Assembly (NCBI RefSeq): GCF_023343835.1
Contig: NC_064436.1
Span: 54,721,883-54,785,882 of the forward strand
Direction of reading: 5' to 3'
Length of the DNA: 64,000 nt
Origin: Lagopus muta
Lineage: Eukaryota > Chordata > Aves > Galliformes > Phasianidae
Part shown: positions 50,901 to 63,474 of the stretch, piece after piece
Layout: each line of letters opens with the position of its first letter
Numbering within the stretch: the first letter of the stretch is position 1
Notes under the pieces: model-generated
The model's database searches: none
What the model was told of the DNA's origin: nothing
Seen by the model: only the letters and a program-made list of their open reading frames with translations
Position numbers and translations under genes: made by a program

Positions 50901-52556
50901 ATAGAGCAATTAGTACCATCGAGAAATATTTGTACAACTTTAAGTAATCCTGGAGTTTAGTATTCTCTGTCATACCTTAAGGAGATCCTTATGCAGTAGT
51001 GATCACTTTTGGTTTTAACCAACAGCTTGCTGTTGTTGCTTGAGGTATTCTTATGAGACAGTGGGAGCAGTTCAAGAGGACAAAAAGCAACACAAGAAAA
51101 GAGCTAAATAAAAGAACATAGGAAAAAAAAATGTCAAGAAAAATGATGAAAGTTTTCAAAATATGGACTGGAAAACAGTGACAGAAAAATGAGGAATGAA
51201 AAAACAGCTTCCTATTCCACTTGGGATAGATATTAATGAGTGTGCCCTATTGAGGGATACCTGAAAAGGGAGGTGTATGTAGGACAAAGTCCTTCATATC
51301 CCAGTTTGGATTCATCTGACGCAATGAGAAGCAGTGACTTTGCAAGCGCCTTACATCAGTGCACTTACCAGAACTCTGGTTTGCCTAGGAGCTCCATCCA
51401 TAGGGCATGCTATCAGCAGTCAGTGTCACTTTTGTCTACTAATGACCTCTTGTCCCTAAACAGTCTTCATCTTAGATTTGAGACACCTTCTTTTCATTTT
51501 ATCTTATGCACATGTATTCCTGTGTCTCTGCCTGATTCCTTCATAACACAGATGCATTCTTCTTGTCGGAGCCACAGTCAGAAAGGTTGCTTTGAAATGC
51601 CATGTGTTTCTGTGTAAGTTAGAAATATGCAAGGAAAGGAATAAAATAAATGGACTCCTTATCTAATAAAGGAGATTTCTTTTATACCACAAATGCAAGT
51701 AAATGCAAATATTTTGTGTGTAAAAACATTCTCATTCATGCAGGATGGAGGAAAGAACTGCAGTACTGTATGCAGTGTAAGCTTCTTTTTAAAATTTTAG
51801 TCTTTGCCTTTCTAGTTTCTATGTTCACTGAGCAAATGAAGCAGTGATTAGATGCAAAATTCTAATATTGAGAGCTATGTTTGGTGTGAATGCTGAAAAT
51901 GCCTTGGCTTCCCACCAGCGTCAACTTTATAGGTTTTGCACAAAATATTGTTTTCATTAATCTGTGCTTTGAAGCTTTTAATCATACTGGGAGAATTAAT
52001 ATAGATAGGATGATTTTCAGGTATACTGTGTTCAGAGAACTGACTCCAGGTGGTTGTAGACTTTATGAAATATAGAGGCAGATGGGATCTAGCAGTTAAT
52101 GTAGCCGTAAGAGAAGTAGATAGCTTGTGTCATGGAAAGCTTTTACACTTTATCAGATATGCACTTAGGACTCATGCTTTGGGTTGGAACTGAATATTTG
52201 ATCTGTGCAGTGTTCAGCTGTAATCTATCCCATCTCTACCATCCTGTTTGCCGTTGTGATTTATTCAGAATCTTTTGGCACTTGAAAAAGAAAGTATCTA
52301 AAAATACCACTATGTCTGATTGCTTCACTATTTCACAGATAAGTGCATTCTTGCTAGCCTGCCCTGCTATCCTTCCCCCCAAATTCTGCTTGTTCTTGCA
52401 AGTGTACAGACCACCAGAATAGATTGTATTCAGAACCTTGCTTGTCAAATGAACTCTGGTCATATATTGTCTGCTATTAGCAGAGGCCATTTCTCCTATT
52501 TGAGATGAGAGAGAAAATATTGGCACAAGTTTGTGTGCTGGGATAGGAGCCAAATC

Positions 52557-52575
52557 TTTTTTTTTTTTTTTTTTT
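52557..52575 (+). repeat. T19 homopolymer
   Basis: This is an uninterrupted run of 19 T. There is no recognisable retroelement body on either side, so it is not clearly a tail. Confidence 0.9.
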
Positions 52576-53469
52576 CTCCCTGATAGTGGTAGTCAATACA
52601 GTCTGAACCAAGTAGGATTCTCTTATTTATTGGCACACAATTTAATTAAAAGCCCTTGACCTATTCTGAGCAGTGAGAATTCCAGACACAAAAACTTTCT
52701 TTGCTGAGGGCATAGCATGGTGGCACAGCTAGGGATGGTTAATGGACAAGTTTGGACGTTATATCTCCATAATGTTTGGCTCGAGCTATAATTTCTGTCT
52801 GTGTCAGAAGTAAACGGACAAAAGATTGACAACAGGTGTTAATTTTTTGATAGCATTTGTCACTTCAAAATCATGTTTTCTGTGGTGAGGTCTTTGCTTC
52901 CTATTGCTTTGCTGGCTAGTCAGTATTTGGCCCAGGTTTCTCACTGAGTACATCAGATGCAATCTGGAAGAGAAGTGAAAATGTATGCAATGTGTATATA
53001 TATTTTTGTCTGTAGGGCTGTGAAAAGCCTGGAGTCCACTTATTTTGTGATGTTCTTCATTATTATTTTGCAGTTGTATTGCAGGAGACTTGTAGCGTCT
53101 TGTAGATCATGGATTTATTTTCATTTTCCACTCCTGCTCTGAGGGGGAAATCGGTTCTGCATTATTGCCTTCATGCACGTGACAGCAGTAGAGATTGGGG
53201 TCTGATCTTGCTGCTATGAATGTGAGAGGTCTATAGACAACTATAAATTGGCAGCAGTTTAAAATATGTTGTTGGGTGAAAAAATATATCGAATTATTCA
53301 CTCAAACAGAAGAAAGCTGTATATCTGAACTCATACTGTGTTGTATTTCTGGCAGCCTAGTGAGACTTAATGTGGTATTAAAAGGATTTAGCTTTCTGTC
53401 AAAGGTCTGAAATAAATGTAGTGTTGCTCTTCTTTTTTTTATTCTTTTTCACCTATAGAACCCTTTTTA

Positions 53470-53487
53470 AATTATTATTATTATTAT
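53470..53487 (+). repeat. (ATT)6 microsatellite
   Basis: Six ATT units are followed by a short T run. Confidence 0.85.
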
Positions 53488-56400
53488 TTTTTTTAGAGAT
53501 ACAGTTTGTAGTCATGATCATCTGTTGTATAAGTTATGCTGCAGTGACACAGACAGTGGTGCAAAAGCCACAGATGCTTATGTGTGCTCTGGAGGAACTA
53601 CAGGTGGAGGGCATGGTAAAAGGGAATTTTTAGCTATAAATGTCTTGCTCTCTTAAGAACACTTCACACGTTAGTGTTTGGACTTTATTGTAAGAGAAAG
53701 TATATTTGTAGGCTAGATATTTTCACCAAATTAAATGTAAGCCCAGAAGCTTTGTGGAGCACCCTGAGGTGTCTAGTCCTCTAATGCACGTTACAGCATT
53801 GTACCACAAAGGGACTAAGTGGTGACACGTAGAAATTGTTATACAAAATTAAAGACTTTAAATGTCCTAAGACGTAGATTGCAAGGTGATTTCTTTGTAC
53901 CATACTGTCAGTAAGAAAGGGTTTGCTATTTCAAGGACATGAAGAAAGACCAATTTTACTCATGTATTGTCTTGGTCTCTCAATTTTCAGTTATCTTTCC
54001 AGCAGAGAGAATTTTTATGAATATTGCTTTGGTCATTCGGTTTTAGAATAACAAATCTATTTTCTGTTTCTGAATAATTTTTGCTTGCACTTGTAAGCCT
54101 GAAGTAACAGTTAGGATTTATTAGAATTTTAAAGATGTAGCCATAAACATTTGTGATGAGTCTGATTTGTCACAGTGTGGTGTGCTTTTATTATTTTTTT
54201 TCCAGCCATAAACTCATTTATCCTTGCCCAAAGTGGGAACAACCAGAAGAGCACATCATCATGGTAACTCATTTACTCTCCTCGCTGTTCCTATAAACCC
54301 TTTGATACAACTGGGAATAATTGCAGTGAATAAGGATCCTAATATTTGTGCAGATCAGGAGAATGCTAAACCTGGAACTGAACACAGTTTGAGATTTTGT
54401 GATTGCATGCAAAGAAAGGAAACAGCTGTACTGGAAATACTTAGCAGTAATTAAAGGCTTTATATCTCTGGTATATCTTGATATAAAGTCAAATGACCCA
54501 AACCTCTTACTGAATTGCTCATCTACACAGTTAACAGTAAAAAGAGCAGAATGTATCTCCAGTCTCTTAATATCTATATGAAATAGTATCTTGGGGGTTC
54601 CCTAAATTGTACTGCCTGGCTGCTGCTGCTGCCAGAAGCGTACTTGCTGTCTGGGCATGTACGGTATGTTTTACTCTAGCTATTTTCCTTGCTGTAAAAG
54701 GGCTACAGTAGGGGAAAAAAACAGTGAAGATAGTGGTGCTTATACTGCTCTAGTAGAGGAATTCTTGGGTTAGATTCTGAGCCTGTTTCTTGTATGCTCT
54801 CACAGAATTATGTCTAGTAATCTGCAGCAATTGATTTCCAAATCCTTGAACAGTTTTATGAAGTAGAACAGAAACAATGATTCAGATGATATCACTGAGT
54901 CACTGCATACATGGAGCCTGCAATATTAACAAATATCTCTGTTTGCGTATCAAATGCAGTAATATTATTTTTTTCATTTTGTTGGTTGCTCTCCAAAGCA
55001 TGGTTTTTAATCACTTAAGAGTTGCTGTACTACAGTATGTCCTGTTCTTTGCTTGTACTGCCTCTATAGTTTTTTGTTTCAAATTTTGATTGAAAATAAC
55101 ATTTTATAAGAAAGAAATTATACTCTACTCCATCTCACATGCATTTGTGAATACAGTTTGGTTTGATGAGTGCTGACAAAACCCCTGGAAAAATTTATGA
55201 AATTTATTTAACTTAGAACATAATGTTGTAATGCTGTTACAAATTTTAATAAAAACATGTTGAAAGACAACATGGTGCCAAACAAGATAGACACAGCGCA
55301 ACAAAACAATTGCACTAAGTGGACAATGTCCTCATGCATTCAGTAAATCGTAATGGGGGGCAAGTAAAGTTGTTGGCTTTTTCATTTTTTTCCATTTATT
55401 TTTAATATCTTGTGTCATGCAGTTTGAAATGATGATCATCTGACAGTTTTACCATGTAGTATCTGTCAGATAAAGGTGTCACTGCAACTAAACAAGATTA
55501 TTAATTTTTTAGTATGTAGATATAAACAGGCTAAATAACAGATTAACTATATATATATATATTTACTTTATACCTTTTAAAAACTAGTACTATTTTAATG
55601 CTTTTATGTGAATGTTGCTGCTCGTGGTCTCAAAGATTATCCTATGAAGGTTTGACTTTGAAGGTTGTAGAGCATGCCAGACTATTTTTCAGCATAAAGT
55701 GTCCCCTGCACATTGTTTGCACCAGCACTGGGAATGATTCAGGACAGGTGTTTGCGTGCAGGACGGGTGGGTGATGGGGTAACGACAAGCTGAGCTCTGC
55801 ATCTTGAGCCCTCACCCAAACAGGTAGAAGAAATGTAAGAAAAAATTGTCAAGAAATGCCTTCTCATGGTATCTGAGCAAGCTGACTGTGGGATCTGCTG
55901 TTCTATTATCTTTACCTGGAGATAAATAAACTGTACTTATCTACCATGCGTAGGGGAAAAATCCATAATGAATGCTTTTTTGAAGCAATAAAAATGATGT
56001 ATTTCAAGTAGATCCAGTGATAGAATTGTGTTTTGCTTTACTGAATCCTGGTTGCAGTATGGCAGGTGTTTCCTCAGGTCATAGGACACACCATAGGTCT
56101 TTTAACGAAAGTTTTAACGAAATGATAGCCAGATGTCATGTATCATCCTGACTATTGACTTATATTCCAATGCTCAGTATGTGAACTCTACATCTTTAAT
56201 GATTCATTCTTTCCATTCTTTCTCTTTTTCCTTTTCCATGTTGACTTATGTGCATCTGAGGTTATTTGGTTGCATTCTGAGATATGACATTATAAAAGGT
56301 ATGACATGTAGTAATACTGTAGGAAATAGAGAAAAATAAATCCATATTGTTCCTCTGTAGTATTGTGTGCTGGCAGCATCCCCCTGCTGAAACATATATA

Positions 56401-59400
56401 TTATGAACTTCTTCGTTAGCTTTCTTTATTTTAAAGCCATTGCTTTCAGTCTGTTCCTGTAGGTTTACATACTTGTGCCCCTGTCAAGGCACTGGGGAGA
56501 GAGGAGGCCAAACAGCAAGATGGAATTAGTAAAGGGCTTGCATGGTGGTGAATGCCTCCTTTGCAGGAGGAGGCTGAACTTCTGAGTTGTTCAAGTAGTC
56601 GCCCTGTTTTGCCTCTATTTGGTTGCCACTTGGAAGGGTCATATGAACCCCTCACCCAAAAGAGCCCTTCTCTCCTTCTTGGTGTAATCTTATTCCTTGT
56701 TCTGATTATGTTTAGATGTTATGCAGTTTATTTTTTTTCAAAGTTGGTTGATTGTCACAGAAAAGGAGAATATCTGATGCTTCCAGTGAACTGGTGGGAC
56801 AGTATGCAAGTTTTATAAAGCTGAATTCCAATAGCCAGCAGGAAAAATATGATGAGGTTAAGGTGAGGAAGGAACACATCTAACCAAGGGTATATATGGT
56901 GACAGAGTTCTTTCCGTGGCACACTGGCTATCACATTCTGCCCCCTAGTACTTCAGATGTTTGTTAATATGTAAGATAGTGGGACTGCAGTGTAGTAGAA
57001 TACCTTGTTTTAATTAGCTTTCAAGGTCCTACACCATTTAGGTATTATGTAGACTTGCAAAAATATTTGCTTCATTTGCACCTTGGTGTTTTTTTTTGCC
57101 AGCTAATTTTCTGATCCTAAAATAGAATAAAACAGTTCGAGGTTTCAATACACTCAGAAACAAGAAGTGATCTGTGAGTTATAACAGACTTCTTGAGATT
57201 TTTTTTTTCTTTCCAAAGAGAATATTTAAAAATACAGTCAGAAGCATTTTGGCATGGTCACAATGGAATGCCAGACTATCTGAAAGGTGTCAGTAAATTT
57301 CTAACAACATATTAAATTGCTACTAGACTGACAGTCTATTAAGGCTTTTTCAATTAAAGAAGAAAGTAGGCTTTTTTGTCTATTTTCCTTTCAAGAACCC
57401 ATAACACTAATGGTGTGTTTTCCAATATGCTGCATCACAAAGAATACATGAATAAACAGCTGTCAGTTGTGAGACTAATTCCTCACTGAAAACAACAAGC
57501 CTGATGACATTATTAAATTGTTATTTGGCAAATGGTAACTTACAGTGCTGCTCATACAGATGGCGGGTTATCCATTTTGCAGATGTAGCTTTAGAAGTGT
57601 GAATTCAGTAGTAGGCATATAGTTAAGAAATCAGTGTCAGTTTGTCTAATTGTTGGAACAATGCTAAAAGAACACTTCATTTTGAAAGAGAAGGCAGACT
57701 GATTAAATATATTGAACTGAAGCAAATAATGTAAATTTCTTGATGCCTAAGTACCTATTTCAGTTTGATTAGAAGGTCTGAATATAAGACCATTGCAATA
57801 CAGTGTAGTGTTCACAACTGAGAATCATTGTGTTGTACTTAAGGAATATGCATTGTCAAAAATGTTTGAACAGCAGACTATTAGTCCTTTAGATCCTGAA
57901 ATCTCTTACAGAGAAGGAAAGAAAGCTTTTATCTCTTCCTGTATAGTCTATAATTTCTTAAATTTATTAAACCAAAGAAGATAGACTCTGGCTTTATAGG
58001 ATACCAAGCTACACTGACAATATATCTTGTAGTGCTAATGCTAATGAAAGCTTTTAATACTAACAAAAGTATATGAGAGACAAAATGACATATTGAAATA
58101 GAGCCTGTTTCCCTGCTCAGGATTTTGGAGAATATTTCCAGTGGAGACCAACCTAATTATAACTTACTCTTTTAAAGAGTCAGCTAATTATTTGCTTTCT
58201 GGGAAACAAAACTTCAAGGAATGCTCATGTATCCGGGTATCATTATTTAAGAAACACATATTTTAAGAACAGTAAAAGTACACAAACACCACCAAAGCTG
58301 AGCATTTTCTGTCTGATGATAAAATGGCGCACACTCAGTCAAGTTTCTAGGTATATGTTCTGCTGTGAATGCTGAGTACAGTTGTCTACTCAGGGTAGAA
58401 ATGCAAAATGCAGCTCAGCGTTTTTATTACATGCATTTGTAATTTTCAGATAAAAGCAATAAAGATGTAGGATTACAGAAAAATTGTTCAGGAGAGAAGT
58501 TGAGAACTCTTATTATCTATCCTGATGGCCAAAGGCAGGATCAAATATTTATGGTAGTCCAGGCAATTTTATGTCTTATATGTACTTAAAATCTACTAAG
58601 TGATTCATAACATTGATATATAATTTACTTCAAAATTTGTGTTTGCTGGTACGAAGTTTTTCTAAGTTCTAAAGTAAAGCGTACTTTTAAGTCCTACAAC
58701 ACATAACTGATGAAATAGCCCAGATTTTACAGCTGAATAGGATGAAAACATTGTGGCATGAAAATTAGACTGTTGTCATACTTTCAGGTAAGAATGCCTG
58801 CCCCTTTTACAGCTGTGCTCTACATGTTCAGTAGTGTCAGATCACCCAGATGGACATGTGTTACCTAAATAGTTTTTCTTTCTGTTTCTGTAGGATAAGT
58901 TATTTATTTGGAACTCTACCTTACGTCTTTTATTTAACAAATGAATCTTTGAGAGTTGGGTTTTTTTTTTTTTAATCTTCTACATTCAAAGTAGTTTACT
59001 GACCACAATGCTTGAAATAGGGGTGGGGGGAAAAGGAAAAAAAGATTTGGTGCAATTTTAATCTTTAATTTCCAAAAGTTACTGCTTCGCACATAGGACA
59101 TTTACAGCTTCCCCCTGTTGATGGTAGGAGTTACATCCTCAACAGAGGTGAGAATGTAATCTCCCACCACCTGTTTGATGAGTAATCACCATGGAGTAAG
59201 CATCCTTGCAGTGCAGCAAATCTTTTGTAGCTCTCAGGAATTTGGGATGTGGAAAGAGCTGCTGTCTTACAAGAAATAACAACTACTGACTCCCCTTTTT
59301 CTGTGGGAAGTTTGATGGAATACTGCATGGATGTGTATGGGCCTTCAGAACTTGTCTGTTTTGTGATATGAATTCCAAATAAATGGAGATAAAGACAACT

Positions 59401-60617
59401 TCCATAGCTTTCTAGCGATGGCGTTTAGACTTTTAGAAAGGAGATATGGAAATGAGAGGAAAACTTTGTCAGTGAACTTTTTATGAACTGCTTCTTTTCT
59501 AAGGGTATTTCAGCTCTTGAACATTTGATACATAGCATGAACATCTTTCTCTCTTTCATAAATAAAAACTGAAGACAGTTACTTTAAACATTTTTTTTAA
59601 CATGAAAAGTCAGTGTCGTAGGCAATAGCAAAGCTTTTGAAGTTTCAAACACTTGTTATTCAGATTTTTTATCAGTGCTCACACTTGAAAATGTGCCTCT
59701 GCTTTATTTCAGTGTTTTTGTCAAATGTTGTTATAATGATAAAATAGTGTGTGCTCATTTTGCTCTTCTTTTTCAAGGCTGATGTATATAAGACTTTAAC
59801 TATGAAGGATGTTGTATATCATGCCAGTTTAATCCTTCCTAGTTTTAATTTTTGGTGTATATATGCTGAAAGACTTTCACTTTTGTCCAGTGATTTTGTA
59901 CCTGATTAAAATCACCATCTTGCATTACATTACAATGCAAATGGCCACAGAGGATTTATCTTTTCCAAATTCATTTTTATCACTTGATGGTTTAGGGGTA
60001 TGGCACTTTAGAACTCTCTTCAGGAAAGTTCTGTGATAGCTCATCTGTGGATGTTAATAAATTAAACTGTGTGTTTGAATTCAGTGGTGAGATGTGATAA
60101 AGCTGTGTTAATTAGCCCAGGTGGAGCCTTTTATCAGGTAGTTCTCCAGAGGCACTAAGCTGGCTTTCTGACTTTACACCATTCAACGTTTCTTGTGTTC
60201 AACTTGCTTGGAAAAAACATTGATTTTTACACACGTAACAGATTCTTCTCTGTGTATACTTTGGCAGCTTCATGGTGTTAACATTTATTATAACTAATGT
60301 GTTTTATAAATCGTGTGGCTTTGCCTTCACAGTATCCATTCTCCCTGTGAATTTAATTTGTATGTGCTATAAATCTGTCTAGGATTTTCTTTTTCCTTCA
60401 GAACAACTGTGTTGGACACTTGACCTTACCTAGAAATAAAGCATGCAATTAAATCTATTTGTTGTGCCTATTCCTATATAACTTCTTATCAGCCTAGTCA
60501 TTACTTTTTTATTGAGCTATGAAGCCAGCAATCATTTACCCTTTGATAGTGCTGTAAGGAGATCCACACTGTGAACCTATCCCCCAATGAACAATACTTT
60601 TTAATTAAAATTCTCAC

Positions 60618-61385
60618 CATCTTAGAATAAGATCCAGCTTTCCAGCCACTCTGTCCCAAACTTGTGGTGTTGCACAGGGATGCTGTGACAAAAATGCACG
60701 ACTCGACACTTGATCTTGTTGAAACTCATACAGTTGACCTCAGCCCAGAAATCCAGCCTGTCCAGATCTTTCTGTAGGGCCTTTCTACCACCAAGCAGAT
60801 CAGTACTTCCTACCAGCTTGGTATCGCCTGCAAACTTACTGAAGGTGATCTCAATCGCCTCATCCAGATCATCAGTAAAGACAGTAAACAGAGTTGGCCC
60901 CAATATTTACCTCTAGGGAGCACTACTTGTGTCTGGTCACCAGCTGGATTTAACTCCATTTGCTACCACTCACTGGGTCCAATAATCCAGTCGGTTTTTA
61001 ACCAACAAAGAATGTATCTGTCAGTCCATGAGCTGCAAGCTTCTCCTGGAGAATACTGCAGGAGACAATGTCAAAGACTTTGGTAAAGTCTAGGTGGACT
61101 ACATTAACTGCCTTTTCCTCATCCACTGTATGGGTCATCTGAGTTCAGAAGGAGATCAGGTTGGTCAAGCAGGACCTGATTTTCATGAGCCCATGCTGGA
61201 TGGGCTGAATCTGTGATTGTCCCACACATGCTATGTGATTTCCCTCAAGATGATCTGCTCAATAACCTTTCCTAGCACCGAAATCAGACTGATGAGCCTG
61301 TAGTTCCCTGGATCTTTCCTCATATGTTTCTTGTAGATGGGCATCATGCTGGCTAGTTTGATTAACTGAATACCTGCTAATAGTT
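60618..61385 (-). mobile_element. CR1 LINE, internal ORF2 fragment without 3' end
   Basis: The + strand is the reverse complement of the CR1 ORF2 palm region. It shows 'cagcccagaaatccagcctg', 'tgcaaacttactgaaggtgatc' (in part), 'accagctggatttaactcca', 'ctcctggagaatactgc', 'tcaaagactttggtaaagtc', 'gatcaggttggtcaagcagg', 'gagcccatgctgg' and 'gatgatctgctcaataacct', ending near 'ttcttgtagatgggcatca'. The normal 3' end with octamer repeats is missing at the left boundary, so it was truncated on both sides, presumably by a later deletion. It lies in KCNIP4 intron 1, antisense to the gene. Confidence 0.93.
60622..60903 (-). pseudogene. CR1 reverse-transcriptase palm remnant, catalytic site mutated
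   Basis: An open frame of 93 codons on the minus strand covers the reverse-transcriptase palm after the SG.PQG motif. It has [13 protein letters not shown], then [13 protein letters not shown], '[17 protein letters not shown]' and '[19 protein letters not shown]'. In active CR1 the catalytic motif is FADD; here the first aspartate is replaced by glycine (FAGD), which would abolish polymerisation. The rest of ORF2 is absent or frameshifted. It is a dead copy. Confidence 0.88.
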
Positions 61386-62250
61386 AGAATACAGTAACTG
61401 ATCTTCTGGAGCACATCTTCTTACTTAGCTCCATCTCAAAGTATCCAATTTGTGCACTATCCATCCATTCCATGATTTAAACCAGAATGTAGTATCTAGG
61501 GGCTGTTAGGTGACTTCTTCTGAGAGCATGCTCCTGATCTGAATGGAAGTGTTAACATTTACATGCCAGACAGCACTGTGGGAGACTTCCAGTTCTCCAG
61601 GGGACCAGAAATTGTGTGTCTGTTGAATTAGTTTCATCTGCTTAGCAGAATTCAAATGTCATCCTTTCTAGTTCATGGAATTTATGGAGACATGCCTTGC
61701 ACCTATATATATTAGGGTTTACTAAAATGCAGTAAAATATTTGGAGTAGATATTAATTTCACCAAAATTGCAGATTGTAAGTTATTAAAGCCAAATCCCT
61801 TGCTAGAGGTGTTTGAAAATCTAATCACTATCACCAAGCAACAGCATCACTGAGGAGAAACGGTACTCAGTATTTGATAACTACAATCACTTGCACTGAT
61901 TGACATAATAGTCATTATGTGTGTTCAGGCTACTCATGTCGTTGTGCCTATAGAATGGTAATGTGCAGAAGTTTGTACAGAATTTCCATTAGCAAAATGC
62001 ATTATTGAACAGGAAAACAGCTGTGTCAAAAATAAGCATCGCAGGTTTTAAAAGTAGAATATGTGTGTGCTAGAATTTCAGTTTTGGACTTGATATGTGT
62101 ATTAGATCGGTAGTATTGCATGCTGCATTCTGCAACATTATATAGACATGCACTGGTAACTTCTGTGTTTCTGACTGCAATTAATTATTAACAGAAAATT
62201 ATATAAAATCAATACAAAAACAGAGGAAAAATAAGACAATAATTACATTA
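61386..62250. other. KCNIP4 intron 1 sequence, nothing recognised
   Basis: The first 250 bp could be a continued but highly diverged part of the preceding CR1. The remainder is AT-rich with no recognisable feature. Confidence 0.5.
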
Positions 62251-62425
62251 TAAAGTCTTAGAATGTTTTGAGTTGGAAGGGACCATCTAGTTTGAACAGT
62301 TCTGGCATAGGCAAGGACATGTTGCAATCAGTCCCTAGATCAGGTTGCCTCAAAGCCCCATGTAACCTGACCTTGAACATTTCCAGGGTTGGAGCATCTG
62401 CAACTCTGGGCAGTGTCTGTTTGTG
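62251..62425 (-). mobile_element. CR1 LINE 3' end fragment
   Basis: The + strand starts 'gtcttagaatgttttgagttgg' (in part), a diverged tail, then 'ggaagggaccatctagtttg', 'ggcaaggacatgttgcaat', 'tagatcaggttgcctcaaagc', 'tgaccttgaacatttccaggg' and 'ttggagcatctgcaactctggg'. The typical CR1 3' region is on the minus strand, cut after about 175 bp. Confidence 0.85.
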
Positions 62426-62970
62426 ATTGCACTAAAATCTGAAATTTTAAACTACAGTGCATGAGTTGTGCTGCTCCCTGACTGGTTTTAAGTACATTTG
62501 TAGTTTGTTTGTAGCAATTGAGTAGAATTTTCCTTACACACCACGGCTGTATGGTCTAATAGTTCTCTTGCTCACTTTAGAAATGGCCACAAAGCCAAAG
62601 GAACTTCATTTGGTCTTCATCATGTTTTTAAGCTCAGAAACTACACCTTGCAATGCCTTTCTGTCCTAAGGATTCATATGTAATGTAGAGTGATTATGCT
62701 TCTTTTAAACATTGTTAAATTGCTTCCAAATCCAATTATCTCAGGAATGACGCAGCTAACAGATTTATTCTTAGCTCTTGTAAGTAACATCTCAGCCTAC
62801 TATGAAAAACATTTTAAAATCTTGAAGATGAAGACTTCATTCCTAGTCCCCCACGTTCACTGTGCTTAAACGCCATATAGATTTCTTTTTCCCAGAGTTC
62901 TGTGAAAGCAGAGCTAAGAAGGAATTAAGGGCAATTTTTTGAGGGCTGAAAGTGACTGAAAATTTCTACT
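62426..62970. other. Spacer between two oppositely oriented CR1 copies
   Basis: This is intronic AT-rich sequence with no recognised feature. Confidence 0.5.
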
Positions 62971-63474
62971 TAGCACTGGGGAGACCACACTTGGAATACT
63001 GGGCCCTTTCTGGGCTGCCCAGGAAGACATGGACATAATGGAGAAAGTCGTGCAAAGAGCCATGCAGAAGATAGAGGGAATGGAGCATGTCTCCTATGAG
63101 AGGCTGAGAGAGCTGGGACTGTTCAGCTGGGTGAAGAGGAATCTTAGGGGAAAATTATCAGTAAGTAGAAACATCTGAAGAGAGGCTGTAGAGGGCGTGG
63201 CGCCAGGCTCTTTTCAGTGGTGCCCAGTACCAGGACCAGAGGCAGTGGACTCAAACTGGAGCACAGGAGGTCCCTTCTGTACCATCAGGCTGTGCTTCTG
63301 TGCTGTGCTGGTGATGGAGCACTGGCACAGGCTGCCTGGGTACTGTGAAATATCCTCCTTGCAGATCTTCAGAAGCCATCTGGATGTAGGCCTGGGCACC
63401 ATGCTCTGGTTTCCCTTCTGGGGGGGACCAGGTAAGGACTCTTCCAACTTCAGCTGTTCAGTGGTACTGTGATT
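62971..63474 (+). mobile_element. CR1 LINE 3' end, sense orientation
   Basis: The + strand carries 'cactggggagaccacacttgg', 'actgggccctttctgggctg', 'agacatggacataatggaga', 'gagaggctgagagagctggg' and 'ctgttcagc'. After an internal deletion it continues 'gccaggctcttttcagtggtg', 'gagcactggcacaggctgcc', 'atcttcagaagccatctgg' and 'ctggttt', ending 'cagtggtactgtgatt'. About 500 bp remain, lying in the same direction as KCNIP4. The opposite-strand and forward open frames across 63197-63501 are products of this repeat, not genes. Confidence 0.92.

Larger units (their letters stand above)
47881..60617 (+). other. KCNIP4: KCNIP4 intron 1, 5' part; nothing else recognised
   Basis: The intron begins with GTAGGA in the CpG island tail. 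No sequence encoding the next expected KChIP4 residues (starting FLYAQ) is present, and none of the alternative KChIP4 N-termini I remember could be found, so the intron runs out of the window. Low-complexity features are (TTTA)n at 47915-47936, T19 at 52557-52575, (ATT)6 at 53470-53487 and (AT)n at 55549-55562. I recognise no gene or mobile element in this 12.7 kb. The repeat-poor stretch is itself somewhat notable. Confidence 0.7.

Noticed and set aside
51240-51617. A 125-codon + strand open frame in KCNIP4 intron 1
   Set aside because: It is Ser/Cys/His-rich with no recognised domain and no match to KChIP4. There is no clear acceptor and donor pair that would make it an exon. It is probably a chance frame.
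55640-59850. Similar words around 55645-55690 and 59800-59830 ('tatgaagg..' and 'catgccag')
   Set aside because: The similarity covers only short words with different spacing. It is too weak to call a dispersed repeat without an alignment.
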